A program made the position numbers and the translations under genes. DNA of 64,000 nucleotides from Flavobacteriaceae bacterium. Its GTDB lineage: Bacteria; Bacteroidota; Bacteroidia; Flavobacteriales; Flavobacteriaceae. Where the stretch lies: positions 62,001-126,000 of the forward strand of contig JADGEL010000003.1 in assembly GCA_016744415.1 (NCBI GenBank). Direction: 5' to 3'. The notes under the pieces are model-generated. The model had not been told where the DNA came from. It worked only from the letters and a program-made list of their open reading frames with translations, and made no database searches. Shown here piece by piece: positions 17,876 to 26,500 of this stretch; position 1 is the stretch's first letter; each line of letters begins with the position of its first letter.

Positions 17876-19567
17876 TTATTTTTTTCTATAAAACGTAGCT
17901 TCTAGAAGTTTCGTATTTCCAACATTATCAATTGCAATAACTTTTAATTGATGTTTGGCATTTGTAAATTTTTTATCTCTAAAATCATAAGTCAGAGTTC
18001 CATGTTTTGGACTATATTCTAGTAAAATCCATTTACCATCAATTTCTCCTCTATATGACTTTAATCCTGATAATTTATCTGACACTTTTAATTTTAAATA
18101 ATTGTAATGTGTCAACCATTGTTGATCTTTTATGTTTGCTAATTTTAGCGACGGCTCTTCTGTATCAGTTAACAAGGTAAATGTACCCAAATCTTTTGTT
18201 GTAGTGTAAAAAGTATGTTCTTTTTTTGTTGTCTCTTTGTAGGAAACTCTCCCTTTGTCACTCAATTTTGCAATAAATAATTGATCTCTATCTTTATGTG
18301 GATATTTAGAAACATCAAAAGTTAAAGTATAGTTTTTATGTAGCGGAACTGTTTTGTTATGGATAGTTGCAATACTATCGATTACTTTAAAATCTAAATA
18401 AAAATCATCATAAAAAGTGTTTTTAGGGAAAGCAATGGTAACTCCACCTTTTTGATATTTATTAAATTCATTTGCTTTGATTGGATATTGAGTACTCTTA
18501 TCTTTTTTATAAATAGTAATACTGTCTTTTTTTCCTTGTATCGGAATGGTGAGTGATTTTTTATTCCCTTCAAAATCTTTTACTACAATTATAACATTGT
18601 AGGTGAGACTATCTACAATACTGAGAACACCATTATTAATAATATTTTTATAAACACTCAATTTATTTGACGGATGTACAAAACAGCGTTGAACACGTTG
18701 CTTTAAATTAGCATATCTATCATAGTCAATCAGCAGGTTAAGGTATTTAGATTCAGCAAATGAAAAAGTTTCCACTTCATGCTCATATACTTTTTGACCA
18801 TTGGCAGTCATTGACATATTGTAAATTCCATTTTTATTCATGGCACCATTTAATCTGTCATAGGTGTTGATTCCAAATCCAATTTCACCCGTAGCTGTAA
18901 TTTTATCAGCCAATAGATTACCATCGGCTAGAGATTTAAAATTAATCTGCAAAGGAGCGTTTGATTGATTTACTTGTGATGAATCATTTTGTGGATACAC
19001 CATCAACACATTTATATTGGGTCTTTTAGTATCTTTAATATCAATACCAAAAAGCATTGGGTTGATGGGTTTTGAATTATGATCTCTAATTTCGAAATGT
19101 AAATGTGGACCCACAAACCCACCGGTGCTGCCAGAGTAAGCAATAACTTCTCCTTTCTCAATTGTTAATTCATTTGGTTTTGGAAAAAGCTGAATCTCAT
19201 AACTTTCTTTTTCATATTGTTTTGTTTTTAGAAAAGCTTCTATTTTTTTATTGAACTTTTTTAAATGGGCATAGACCGTAGTATATCCATTGGGGTGTGT
19301 TATGTATAAAGCTTTTCCATACCCCCAAGCCGAAATTTTAATACGCGATACATATCCCTCAGCAGAGGCAAAGACCTTTAATCCTTCTATCTGATTTGTC
19401 TTAATATCTAACCCTGCATGAAAGTGGTTGGTTCGCAACTCACCAAAAGTTCCAGATAAATAAAGTGGGATATTTAACGGGTTTTGAAAATAATCAGTTG
19501 GGTATTTCTCTTGCGAGTATACTGAAATGATAGTAAAAAAAAGGATGCCAAAAATTCGGAATTTCAA
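17876..19567 (-). CDS. M23 (LytM-type) metallopeptidase, exported
   Basis: A 563-aa exported protein: signal peptide 1-19, then a LytM/M23 domain at about 35-175 with zinc ligands in HAGLD (His50, Asp54) and HLHFE (His155, His157); all catalytic residues are present. M23 enzymes cut peptidoglycan cross-bridges. The remaining 380 residues are beta-rich, Ig-like (several TFDVS/LKVSDKLSG-type strands) and may bind substrate or the outer membrane. Signs of a lipobox are absent, so it is probably periplasmic or secreted. It heads a unit with the TonB-dependent receptor 19 bases downstream and diverges from the zapB/zapA unit, which fits a cell-wall remodelling role. Confidence 0.92.
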   Translation of the reverse strand: MKFRIFGILFFTIISVYSQEKYPTDYFQNPLNIPLYLSGTFGELRTNHFHAGLDIKTNQIEGLKVFASAEGYVSRIKISAWGYGKALYITHPNGYTTVYAHLKKFNKKIEAFLKTKQYEKESYEIQLFPKPNELTIEKGEVIAYSGSTGGFVGPHLHFEIRDHNSKPINPMLFGIDIKDTKRPNINVLMVYPQNDSSQVNQSNAPLQINFKSLADGNLLADKITATGEIGFGINTYDRLNGAMNKNGIYNMSMTANGQKVYEHEVETFSFAESKYLNLLIDYDRYANLKQRVQRCFVHPSNKLSVYKNIINNGVLSIVDSLTYNVIIVVKDFEGNKKSLTIPIQGKKDSITIYKKDKSTQYPIKANEFNKYQKGGVTIAFPKNTFYDDFYLDFKVIDSIATIHNKTVPLHKNYTLTFDVSKYPHKDRDQLFIAKLSDKGRVSYKETTKKEHTFYTTTKDLGTFTLLTDTEEPSLKLANIKDQQWLTHYNYLKLKVSDKLSGLKSYRGEIDGKWILLEYSPKHGTLTYDFRDKKFTNAKHQLKVIAIDNVGNTKLLEATFYRKK

Positions 19568-19675
19568 TCTTTATTTTTTTGCTAAAATAACAAATAAAAC
19601 AGCTATTAAACAATAATAGGATAAGCATTTACATCAGAGTATCTTAAAAATATTTCATCAAAAAAGCCAAAACAG

Positions 19676-19706
19676 TTGTTAAATTCGGATAAGTATGGTA
19701 CATTTG
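19676..19706 (+). promoter_or_regulatory. Bacteroidetes-type promoter for zapB-like/zapA
   Basis: TTG at 19676-19678, a 20-base spacer and TACATTTG at 19699-19706 match the consensus -33 TTG / -7 TAnnTTTG. The start would be near 19710. This is downstream of the first possible ATG (19695), so translation must begin at the next ATG, 19737. Confidence 0.65.
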
Positions 19707-19736
19707 AAACATAGTTTTGGTATCTTAGATAAAGAG

Positions 19737-20027
19737 ATGAGTAATATAACACAAGCCGCTAATTTACTAGAAGATAAGCTCGATAGACTCCTAGAAGTTT
19801 ACACTTTTTTAAAGGAAGAAAATGAGTTTTTACATCAACGAATAGCGACTTTAGAAAATCAACTTACTGAGAGATCACAGCAATTAGGAGAAAAAGAAAA
19901 TTCTTATAATATGCTAAAAATTGCCAAGACTATTGAAGGCAGTAATAATAATACAAGAGAAACAAAACTCAAAATAAACGCTTTAATTCGCGATATTGAT
20001 AAATGTATAGTTCAGTTGAGCGAATAA
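19737..20027 (+). CDS. ZapB-like coiled-coil protein upstream of zapA
   Basis: A 96-aa protein that is almost wholly coiled coil (about residues 8-65, heptads LLEDKLDRLLEVYTFLKEEN), followed by a basic C-terminal helix. It precedes zapA by 15 bases, the usual flavobacterial arrangement of a short coiled-coil protein with zapA. By position and structure it may be a ZapB-type cell-division protein that bundles FtsZ through ZapA; sequence similarity to E. coli ZapB cannot be judged by eye. Start: the ATG at 19695 would add 14 residues but lies upstream of the predicted transcription start, so ATG 19737 is preferred. Confidence 0.75.
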   Translation: MSNITQAANLLEDKLDRLLEVYTFLKEENEFLHQRIATLENQLTERSQQLGEKENSYNMLKIAKTIEGSNNNTRETKLKINALIRDIDKCIVQLSE

Positions 20028-20042
20028 GTTCTTTTTAACTTT

Positions 20043-20336
20043 ATGGAAAAGAAACTTCGAATTAAAATTACCATCGCGGGTAGAGTTTACCCTTTAAGCA
20101 TTAACAATGCAACCGAAGAAGAAGGTATGCGTAAGGCCGCTAATAGAATTAATGAAATGGTGGCTAAGTTCGAAAAAAACTATGCTGTAAGTGATAAACA
20201 AGATGTTTTAGCCATGAGTGCTTTACAATTTGCATCGCAGGTAGAAATTCATAATTTGAGTAAAGAGAATAATTTAGAAAAAGCTACAGAAAGACTAAAT
20301 GAACTTAGCCAAAAGCTAGATGTACATTTAGAGTAA
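20043..20336 (+). CDS. zapA: Cell division protein ZapA
   Basis: A 97-aa ZapA-family protein, normal length. The N-terminal half has the family pattern KLRIKITIAGRVYPLSIN followed by EEGMRKAANRINEMV, and the C-terminal half is a coiled coil (residues 55-95) that mediates dimerisation and tetramerisation. ZapA binds FtsZ and cross-links protofilaments at the division ring. It lies 15 bases after the zapB-like gene. A 6S RNA lies just downstream; a link between ssrS and zapA is also known from other bacterial groups. Confidence 0.92.
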   Translation: MEKKLRIKITIAGRVYPLSINNATEEEGMRKAANRINEMVAKFEKNYAVSDKQDVLAMSALQFASQVEIHNLSKENNLEKATERLNELSQKLDVHLE

Positions 20337-20360
20337 GTTCATTAAAATAAATAATAATAC

Positions 20361-20543
20361 TGCCCACATTAGTTATTGTTCGTCAAACTCAACAGGAATA
20401 AATTCTGAAGGATGAGTCATAATTGCTAAAGCATGCCGTGAGTACTAATTTATTTAGTGCCCTAGCGGATCCTTGATCAATTAGTTAGTCCTATTTATGT
20501 CATTATGGAGTTTGCAGAAACTTCACTGATGTGGGTTTTTTTT
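20361..20543 (+). ncRNA. ssrS: 6S RNA, flavobacterial type
   Basis: The 254 bases between zapA and rny hold a structured RNA of about 183 nt rather than a protein. Its ends close on each other: CCCACATTAGT at 20363-20373 pairs with ACTGATGTGGG at 20525-20535 (one G-T wobble), then AAACTC at 20385-20390 pairs with GAGTTT at 20508-20513. The 3' side runs straight into eight T residues (20536-20543), a terminator. The central part has the long interrupted duplex expected of 6S RNA, which mimics an open promoter and sequesters RNA polymerase in stationary phase. Size, end structure and position next to zapA support the call; a covariance-model search for the 6S-Flavo family would settle it. Confidence 0.8.
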
Positions 20544-20590
20544 ATGCAGAATGAATTTTATTTTGCATCGACCTAAAAAATTAATTAAAA

Positions 20591-22159
20591 ATGGAAACTA
20601 TGATAATGCCAATTGCAATTGGCTTAATAATAGGTTTGGTAATAGGATATTTAATTGCCAAATCACTAGAAAAAAAACAAGCATCAGCTACTATTAAAAG
20701 AGCTAATAAAAGTGCAACAGGCATTTTGAAACAAGCTAAAATTGATGCTGAAACTTTAAAGAAAGATAAGATACTTCAAGCTAAAGAAAAGTTTCTCGAA
20801 TTAAAATCAGAACATGAAAAAGTGATTTTAAATAGAGAAAAAAAGAGTCATGAGGCTGAAAAAAGAATTCGCGACAAAGAATCTCAAGTTTCGCAATTGG
20901 TAGATAAAAATAAAAAATTATCAACAGATTTAGAAAAGAAAACTTCTGACTTTGATTACAAATTAGAGTTTGTTGAACGTAAAGAAAATGAGCTAGAAAA
21001 AGTCCACAAAAAACAAGTAGAAAATTTAGAGGTTATTTCTGGACTTTCAGCTGAGGATGCAAAATTAGAACTAGTAACTTCCTTAAAAGATGAGGCTAAA
21101 TCTGATGCGATGTCATTTATTCAAGATACATTAGAAGAAGCTAAATTAACAGCAGAACAAGATGCTCGTAAAATCATATTAAATACAATTCAAAGAGTAG
21201 GTGTAGAGCAAACAGTTGAGAATTGTGTGTCTGTATTCAATCTTGAATCTGATGATGTTAAGGGTAGGATTATTGGTAGAGAGGGTAGAAATATCCGTGC
21301 CATTGAAGCTGCCACAGGAGTGGAGATTATTGTAGATGACACTCCAGAGGCAATTATACTTTCTTGTTTTGATCCGGTAAGGAGAGAGGTTGCAAGATTA
21401 TCGCTACACAATTTGGTAACTGATGGTAGAATTCATCCAGCACGAATTGAAGAAGTTGTTAAAAAGACTGAGAATAAAATTAATCAAGAAATTATTGAAG
21501 TTGGTAAGCGTACTGTTATAGAATTAGGAATTCATGGATTGCATCCAGAATTGATTAAAGTTGTTGGTCGTATGAAATTCCGTTCTTCTTACGGACAAAA
21601 CTTATTACAACACTCGCGTGAAGTTGCCAACCTTTGTGGTTTAATGGCTGCTGAACTTGGACTAAATGCCAAGGTTGCAAAAAGAGCAGGATTATTACAC
21701 GATATTGGTAAAGTTCCAGATACAGAAAGTGAATTACCTCACGCAGTTTTAGGAATGGAATGGGCACAGAAATACGGTGAAAAGCCAGATGTATGTAACG
21801 CCATTGGTGCGCATCATGACGAGGTAGAAATGAAATCTTTGATTGCTCCAATTGTACAAGTTTGTGATGCTATTTCAGGAGCAAGACCAGGAGCAAGACG
21901 TCAAGTGTTAGATTCTTATATTCAACGATTAAAAGACTTAGAAGACGTTGCTTTTGGATTTTCTGGAGTTCAAAAAGCCTATGCAATACAAGCCGGTAGA
22001 GAATTACGTGTGATTGTTGAAAGTGAAAAAGTAAATGATTTAAAAGCCGCGGAATTATCTTTTAGTATTTCTCAAAAAATACAAAATGATATGACCTATC
22101 CAGGACAAGTTAGAGTTACCGTAATTCGTGAGACTCGTGCTGTGAATGTTGCGAAATAA
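20591..22159 (+). CDS. rny: Ribonuclease Y
   Basis: A membrane-anchored endoribonuclease that starts mRNA decay. The 522-aa protein has an N-terminal transmembrane helix (about residues 4-22, then KSLEKK), a long charged coiled coil (25-150), a KH RNA-binding domain (about 205-270, with [15 protein letters not shown]) and an HD domain (LLHDIGK, His370-Asp371) followed by a conserved C-terminal domain ending in [14 protein letters not shown]. All expected domains are intact and length is normal. It follows the 6S RNA and precedes two small conserved genes on the same strand. Confidence 0.96.
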   Translation: METMIMPIAIGLIIGLVIGYLIAKSLEKKQASATIKRANKSATGILKQAKIDAETLKKDKILQAKEKFLELKSEHEKVILNREKKSHEAEKRIRDKESQVSQLVDKNKKLSTDLEKKTSDFDYKLEFVERKENELEKVHKKQVENLEVISGLSAEDAKLELVTSLKDEAKSDAMSFIQDTLEEAKLTAEQDARKIILNTIQRVGVEQTVENCVSVFNLESDDVKGRIIGREGRNIRAIEAATGVEIIVDDTPEAIILSCFDPVRREVARLSLHNLVTDGRIHPARIEEVVKKTENKINQEIIEVGKRTVIELGIHGLHPELIKVVGRMKFRSSYGQNLLQHSREVANLCGLMAAELGLNAKVAKRAGLLHDIGKVPDTESELPHAVLGMEWAQKYGEKPDVCNAIGAHHDEVEMKSLIAPIVQVCDAISGARPGARRQVLDSYIQRLKDLEDVAFGFSGVQKAYAIQAGRELRVIVESEKVNDLKAAELSFSISQKIQNDMTYPGQVRVTVIRETRAVNVAK

Positions 22160-22186
22160 TATTCATTAGTTATCAACTAAATTTTG

Positions 22187-22657
22187 ATGAAATACAGACA
22201 ACTCACCAAAGAACAGTTTGAAGAATTGCATGAGGAGTTTGCAAAATTCTTAGCAACGCAACAGATTGATGTAGCAGAGTGGAATGAGATTAAAAAATCA
22301 AAGCCCGAAGTAGCTGAGGAAGAAATGAATTTGTTTAGTGATTTGGTTTGGGAGGGTGTTTTAAAAAAAGTTAATTACTTAGAACATTTTTCTACTGACA
22401 ATTTAAACCTCTTTAGATGTGATACTGAGCATATTCAACGAATCGTTGTAACTGTTAGTAAAGATGGATTTAATTTTTTAAAAGAAGCAGACTACAAATG
22501 GTTTGTAGAGAATTCAAAAGATGATTCCATTGAGTATTTTAAAGGTCAAAAACCGTATCTAAAAGAACGCAACTCAGAAATTTTTGATTTGATTGAAAAA
22601 GGAAGTGTTATTTCTAAAGGCAATCTTTTTGAAGGAGTTTTAAAATTGATTTCTTAG
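22187..22657 (+). CDS. DUF6495-like flavobacterial protein
   Basis: A 156-aa soluble, acidic protein with no signal peptide or membrane segment. It resembles the DUF6495 family as I remember it (start KYRQLTKEQ, then EELHEEFAKFLATQ and VAEEEMNLFSDLVWEGVL). Function unknown; predicted mainly alpha-helical in the first half. It follows rny by 27 bases on the same strand, so it may share the rny transcript. The start is ATG at 22187; the TTG at 22184 is just one codon earlier and is unlikely to be used. Confidence 0.75.
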   Translation: MKYRQLTKEQFEELHEEFAKFLATQQIDVAEWNEIKKSKPEVAEEEMNLFSDLVWEGVLKKVNYLEHFSTDNLNLFRCDTEHIQRIVVTVSKDGFNFLKEADYKWFVENSKDDSIEYFKGQKPYLKERNSEIFDLIEKGSVISKGNLFEGVLKLIS

Positions 22658-22690
22658 TATTTGTACTATATCTAGCCTTTCGAAATTTAT

Positions 22691-22698
22691 TATCTTTG
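22691..22698 (+). promoter_or_regulatory. -7 promoter box for trmH, implying a leaderless mRNA
   Basis: TATCTTTG matches TAnnTTTG exactly, but it ends only 4 bases before the trmH ATG (22703). Transcription would start at or next to the ATG, giving essentially no 5' leader. Confidence 0.45.
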
Positions 22699-22702
22699 TT
22701 GA

Positions 22703-23383
22703 ATGAAAGCCAAACTAGACCAAGACTATTCCGATCATATTTCTCAATTTCTAACTGATAAACGAAAAGATACTTTTGATAGAATATTAGAGCAACGCTC
22801 TAGGCACTTTACAGTAATTTTAGAAGACTTATATCAAAAGCATAATACAAGTGCCATTGTTAGAAGTTGCGATATATTTGGGATTCAAGATGTCCACATC
22901 ATCGAGAATAAGTATAAGAGTTATATGTCTAACCAAGTAGGGAAGGGCTCACAAAAATGGATAGATTTTCATCGGTATCAAGATAAACAAATTAATACTC
23001 AAGACTGTATTGATACTATTAAAAGTCAAGGATATCAACTCATTGCAACGACACCACATAATGATTCTTGTTTGTTACAAGATTTTGATATCACTAAAAA
23101 ATCAGCCTTTGTATTTGGAGTAGAAAAAGCAGGAGTATCAGATATGATGTTTGAGCAAGCAGATGGTTTTTTAAAAATTCCGATGGTTGGTTTTACTGAA
23201 AGTTTAAATGTGTCTGTGGCTGCAGCAATCGTATTGCAATCTGTGTCAACGCGTCTGAGAGATTCTGAAATAGAATGGCAATTGACAGAGGAGGAGAAAT
23301 TTCTTAAAAAAATAGATTGGATGGAGAAGACCATTAGGAGTATTAAAAAGATTCAGGAACGTTATCTTGAGGAGTTAAAATAA
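22703..23383 (+). CDS. trmH: tRNA (guanosine-2'-O-)-methyltransferase, SpoU/TrmH family
   Basis: A 226-aa SPOUT methyltransferase. Motif 1 is HNTSAIVRSCDIFGI (about 47-61), motif 2 is FVFGVEKAGVS, and motif 3 is IPMVGFTESLNVSVAAAI, which together form the knotted SAM-binding site. The length and C-terminal helical extension fit TrmH, which methylates G18 of tRNA; a close rRNA methyltransferase cannot be wholly excluded. The upstream TATCTTTG box puts the transcription start at the ATG, and no other Met lies near, so the message may be leaderless. Confidence 0.88.
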   Translation: MKAKLDQDYSDHISQFLTDKRKDTFDRILEQRSRHFTVILEDLYQKHNTSAIVRSCDIFGIQDVHIIENKYKSYMSNQVGKGSQKWIDFHRYQDKQINTQDCIDTIKSQGYQLIATTPHNDSCLLQDFDITKKSAFVFGVEKAGVSDMMFEQADGFLKIPMVGFTESLNVSVAAAIVLQSVSTRLRDSEIEWQLTEEEKFLKKIDWMEKTIRSIKKIQERYLEELK

Positions 23384-23391
23384 AAGCTGTT

Positions 23392-23418
23392 GTCATTTTG
23401 AACGTAGAGAATAATCTC
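23392..23418. repeat. Degenerate copy of an intergenic repeat
   Basis: Between trmH and the converging gene lies a GTCATTTTGAACG segment followed by TAGAGAATAATCTC. It resembles the dispersed intergenic repeat seen again at 45642-45723 (TCATTTCGAAC, then GAGAAATC). Only one arm is recognisable here. Confidence 0.45.
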
Positions 23419-23434
23419 GATTTTATTAATTGAA

Positions 23435-23815
23435 TTAGTTATTCACTTCCAACAAAATCTTATCAATCGTAGAAATTGTATCACACTTTTTTACAATCAA
23501 TGTAATTTCTTTATCTTTTGGATTGCCATGAATTACATAGGTCTTGCATGGTTTTGTTCTTGGGCTACTTTCCCCAAAATCAACATCACCATCTAGTAAA
23601 ATTGTAGCAATGTCAACAGAATCTAATTCTATAACTCTCATGCTTTCTTTAGCATCGTCAGAAAAGAGTCGTACATCAGTTCTAATAGTTTTTAAAACGC
23701 GAGCATTAGGACCATAATCAAAATGAACATCTTTTTTCTCCCAAATAAAATACACGAAAATGCTACCGATGATTAAGCCAATTCCGTAAAATAAAAAACG
23801 TTTAAGAAGTTTCAT
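23435..23815 (-). CDS. Membrane-anchored protein, DUF4258-like
   Basis: A 126-aa protein with one N-terminal transmembrane segment (about residues 6-24) and a small extracytoplasmic domain that contains the patterns DYGPNARVLKTIRT and a late CKTYVIHG...KKCDTIST. Two cysteines in that domain could form a disulfide. It resembles the flavobacterial proteins annotated as DUF4258, which I recall only loosely; function unknown. It lies 57 bases after serA on the same strand. I chose ATG 23815 over a TTG at 23866, which would put 17 polar residues before the membrane segment. Confidence 0.7.
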   Translation of the reverse strand: MKLLKRFLFYGIGLIIGSIFVYFIWEKKDVHFDYGPNARVLKTIRTDVRLFSDDAKESMRVIELDSVDIATILLDGDVDFGESSPRTKPCKTYVIHGNPKDKEITLIVKKCDTISTIDKILLEVNN

Positions 23816-23872
23816 AAAACTTGAAATAGTAAATTTTTGTCCCTGAATACGAATATTTAGGGACAAAATAAT

Positions 23873-24823
23873 TTAATGCAATATAGAAATAATTTGACTA
23901 GCTAATTCGGTTCCAATTCTATCTTGTGCTTCACCTGTTGCTGCACCAATATGAGGAGATAATGATATGTTAGGATTCATTAATAGTTGCATTTCTGGAG
24001 TTGGTTCGTTTTCAAAAACATCTAAAGCAGCTTGAGCAACTTTTTCAGATTTCAGCGCATTAACAAGTGCAACTTCATCAACTACACCACCACGAGCGGC
24101 ATTGACCATAATAACTCCTTCCTTCATAATATCAAATTCGGGTTTACCAATAACATACTCTTTTTGAGCTGGAACGTGTAAGGTGATAAAATCAGCTTGT
24201 TTTAAAACATCTTCTTTAGAAATTGTATCGATGTCAAAATATATAGTTTGACCATCAAAAAAATCTAATTCTAAATTCACATGGTCAATAAACGGATCAA
24301 AAGCTACCACTTTCATTCCAGCACCTAAAGCAACTTTTGCTGTTGCTTGCCCAATACGCCCAATTCCTAATATGCCTAAAGTCTTGCCTTTTAATTCAAC
24401 TCCTTTAGCGCAAGCTTTTTTAAGACCTTTAAAGTTTGTATCTCCCTCTAATGGCATATCTCGGTTTGTATTATGTAAAAAACGCGCCATGCCATATAAA
24501 TGACCAAATACTAATTCTGCAACAGAATGCGATGAAGCTGCAGGTGTGTTAATTACTTTCAAGCCTTTTTCGCGAGCGTATGTAACATCGATATTATCCA
24601 TACCAACACCACCACGTCCAATAATTTTTAGAGACGGACAGTCATCAATAATATCAGTTCTTACTGTTGTGGCGCTTCTAACAAGCAGTACGGTAATTTC
24701 ATTTTCATTGATATAATTTACCAATTGGTTTTGTGCTACGGTGGTTAAGATTACTTCAAAACCTTCAGCTACTAAAGCGTCAACTCCGCTTTGTGCTATA
24801 CCGTCGTTTGCTAATACTTTCAT
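23873..24823 (-). CDS. serA: D-3-phosphoglycerate dehydrogenase, short form
   Basis: First enzyme of serine biosynthesis: oxidises 3-phosphoglycerate to 3-phosphohydroxypyruvate with NAD. The 316-aa protein has the 2-hydroxyacid dehydrogenase fold with the NAD-binding motif GILGIGRIGQATA (about 148-160), a catalytic Arg in VNAARGGVVDE, and His in SPHIGAAT. It lacks the C-terminal ACT domain found in long SerA forms, so classic serine feedback inhibition through ACT is not expected. It is the third gene of serC-thioesterase-serA, starting 13 bases after the thioesterase stop, which fixes the pathway role. Confidence 0.92.
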   Translation of the reverse strand: MKVLANDGIAQSGVDALVAEGFEVILTTVAQNQLVNYINENEITVLLVRSATTVRTDIIDDCPSLKIIGRGGVGMDNIDVTYAREKGLKVINTPAASSHSVAELVFGHLYGMARFLHNTNRDMPLEGDTNFKGLKKACAKGVELKGKTLGILGIGRIGQATAKVALGAGMKVVAFDPFIDHVNLELDFFDGQTIYFDIDTISKEDVLKQADFITLHVPAQKEYVIGKPEFDIMKEGVIMVNAARGGVVDEVALVNALKSEKVAQAALDVFENEPTPEMQLLMNPNISLSPHIGAATGEAQDRIGTELASQIISILH

Positions 24824-24836
24824 TATATAACTTTAA

Positions 24837-25274
24837 TTAATGTTTAATTCTTAAAATGCTAAAAGCACATCGTGCAATTGCAATTATTTTTTCTTTTTGA
24901 TGATACAGTTTAACATCAACTTTTACAATCCTACTGCCATTTTTTATAATTTCTGCTTCAGCAAATAAATCTTTAGGTTCAGTTCCATTAAGATAATCTA
25001 CACGAATATCAATTGTACTAACCTTTTCTTTTATATTGTTAACTGCTGTTAGGGCAACAATTCCACCAGCAGAATCAGCTATACTTGCCTGTATGCCACC
25101 ATGCCAACGTTTTTGAATAAAGTCGCCAATAAACTCTTCTTTAAACGGAATATGAATTTTAGTGAACCCATCTCTTAATTCAATTATTTTAAGTCCCAAA
25201 TACTTATTTGCTGGCATTTGGTTTTCAAAAACATTTTTTAAAAGATCAAATTTTGATAGATTTTCAATATTCAT
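24837..25274 (-). CDS. Hotdog-fold thioesterase inside the serine operon
   Basis: A 145-aa PaaI/DUF4442-type hotdog protein. The central helix region reads KRWHGGIQASIADSAGGIVAL (about residues 55-75), the usual H-G-G plus small-residue pattern of the family, and then STIDIRVDYLNGTEP. These enzymes hydrolyse acyl-CoA thioesters; the substrate is unknown. It begins one base after the serC stop and ends 13 bases before serA, so translation is tightly linked to serine synthesis. Whether it has a role in that pathway (for example clearing a toxic acyl-CoA) is inference. Confidence 0.85.
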   Translation of the reverse strand: MNIENLSKFDLLKNVFENQMPANKYLGLKIIELRDGFTKIHIPFKEEFIGDFIQKRWHGGIQASIADSAGGIVALTAVNNIKEKVSTIDIRVDYLNGTEPKDLFAEAEIIKNGSRIVKVDVKLYHQKEKIIAIARCAFSILRIKH

Positions 25275-25275
25275 T

Positions 25276-26331
25276 TTATAATTTTTTCATTACATCAACT
25301 AAAACTTGTACGCTTTCAATTGGCATTGCATTGTAAATACTTGCTCTATAACCACCAACAGATCTATGCCCATTAATTCCGCTCAATCCAGCATCTTTTG
25401 CTAAAGAATCAAAACGAGCCTTGTTATTCTCATTTGTTAGGGTAAAAGTAACATTCATCAAAGATCTATCTTCTCTGGCGGCTACTCCGTTGAATTTTGG
25501 ATTACTATCTATCTCATTATACAAGATTGCAGCTTTCGCTTCATTTTGTTTTTCAACTGCTTTGATACCGCCTAAACTTTTAATCCATTTTAAAGTCAAC
25601 AAAGAGGTGTAAATTGCAAAGACAGGGGGCGTGTTAAACATACTACCTTTTGATGCGTGGATTTGATAATCTAACATCGATGGAATCTGACGTTCAGATT
25701 TTCCTAAAACTTCATCTTTTACAATTACCAAAACGGTACCTGCTGGCCCCATATTTTTTTGAGCACCTGCATAGACGATATCAAATTTTGAAAAATCTAA
25801 TTCTCGAGAAAAAATATCAGAACTCATATCACATACTAATGGGATATTTGTTTCAGGAAACTTTTTAAATTGTGTCCCAAAAATGGTATTATTACTTGTT
25901 AAGTGTAAATAACTTGCATCTGAAGGAATTGAATATTCTTTAGGAATATAAGTATGATTTTTATCTTTTGATGAAGCAACTACTTCAACATTGCCAAATA
26001 GCCTTGCTTCTTTTAAAGCTTTGGAACTCCAAGCACCTGTATCTATATAAGCTGCTTTACCATCTTTTTTTAGTAAGTTTTGTGCAACTGCCAAAAATTG
26101 TGAGCTTGCACCTCCTTGCAAGAAAAGAACGGAATATCCTTTAGGAAGATTTAATAATTCTTTTACTAAGTTTTGAGCTTCATCCATTATTGAAATGAAT
26201 GCTGAGCTGCGATGAGAAATTTCGATTAAAGAAAGACCTGAATTGTCCAAATTTAAAACAGCTTCAGCTGATTTTTTAATTACTTCTTGAGGAAGAATAC
26301 TGGGACCTGCACTAAAATTATGTATTTTCAT
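25276..26331 (-). CDS. serC: Phosphoserine aminotransferase
   Basis: Converts 3-phosphohydroxypyruvate and glutamate to phosphoserine, the second step of serine synthesis; it also acts in pyridoxine synthesis in some bacteria. The 351-aa class V aminotransferase begins with the family signature KIHNFSAGPSILP. It has SHRSSAF near residue 39, the phosphate-binding LQGGASSQF (71-79) and the PLP lysine in AGAQKNMGP (Lys192). ATG 26331 is chosen because it gives this signature as the N-terminus; the longer TTG start at 26346 adds five poorly fitting residues. It heads serC-thioesterase-serA. Confidence 0.95.
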   Translation of the reverse strand: MKIHNFSAGPSILPQEVIKKSAEAVLNLDNSGLSLIEISHRSSAFISIMDEAQNLVKELLNLPKGYSVLFLQGGASSQFLAVAQNLLKKDGKAAYIDTGAWSSKALKEARLFGNVEVVASSKDKNHTYIPKEYSIPSDASYLHLTSNNTIFGTQFKKFPETNIPLVCDMSSDIFSRELDFSKFDIVYAGAQKNMGPAGTVLVIVKDEVLGKSERQIPSMLDYQIHASKGSMFNTPPVFAIYTSLLTLKWIKSLGGIKAVEKQNEAKAAILYNEIDSNPKFNGVAAREDRSLMNVTFTLTNENNKARFDSLAKDAGLSGINGHRSVGGYRASIYNAMPIESVQVLVDVMKKL

Positions 26332-26500
26332 TAGTTTGATATTCAATAAAAATTAAGAAGCAAATTTCAAGAATATATTGCAATTAACCACTAATAAAAT
26401 GATAAATAAAACAGGAAGTTTTTAACATAAAAACAAAATAATCATCTAAATATTAAAAGTATTTTTTAGTCAATTTAATGAGTGTCGTAAAAGTTTAAAA

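Noticed and set aside
19695-19736. ATG 19695 as the start of the ZapB-like protein
   Set aside because: A TTG-N20-TACATTTG promoter overlaps it and would start transcription near 19710.
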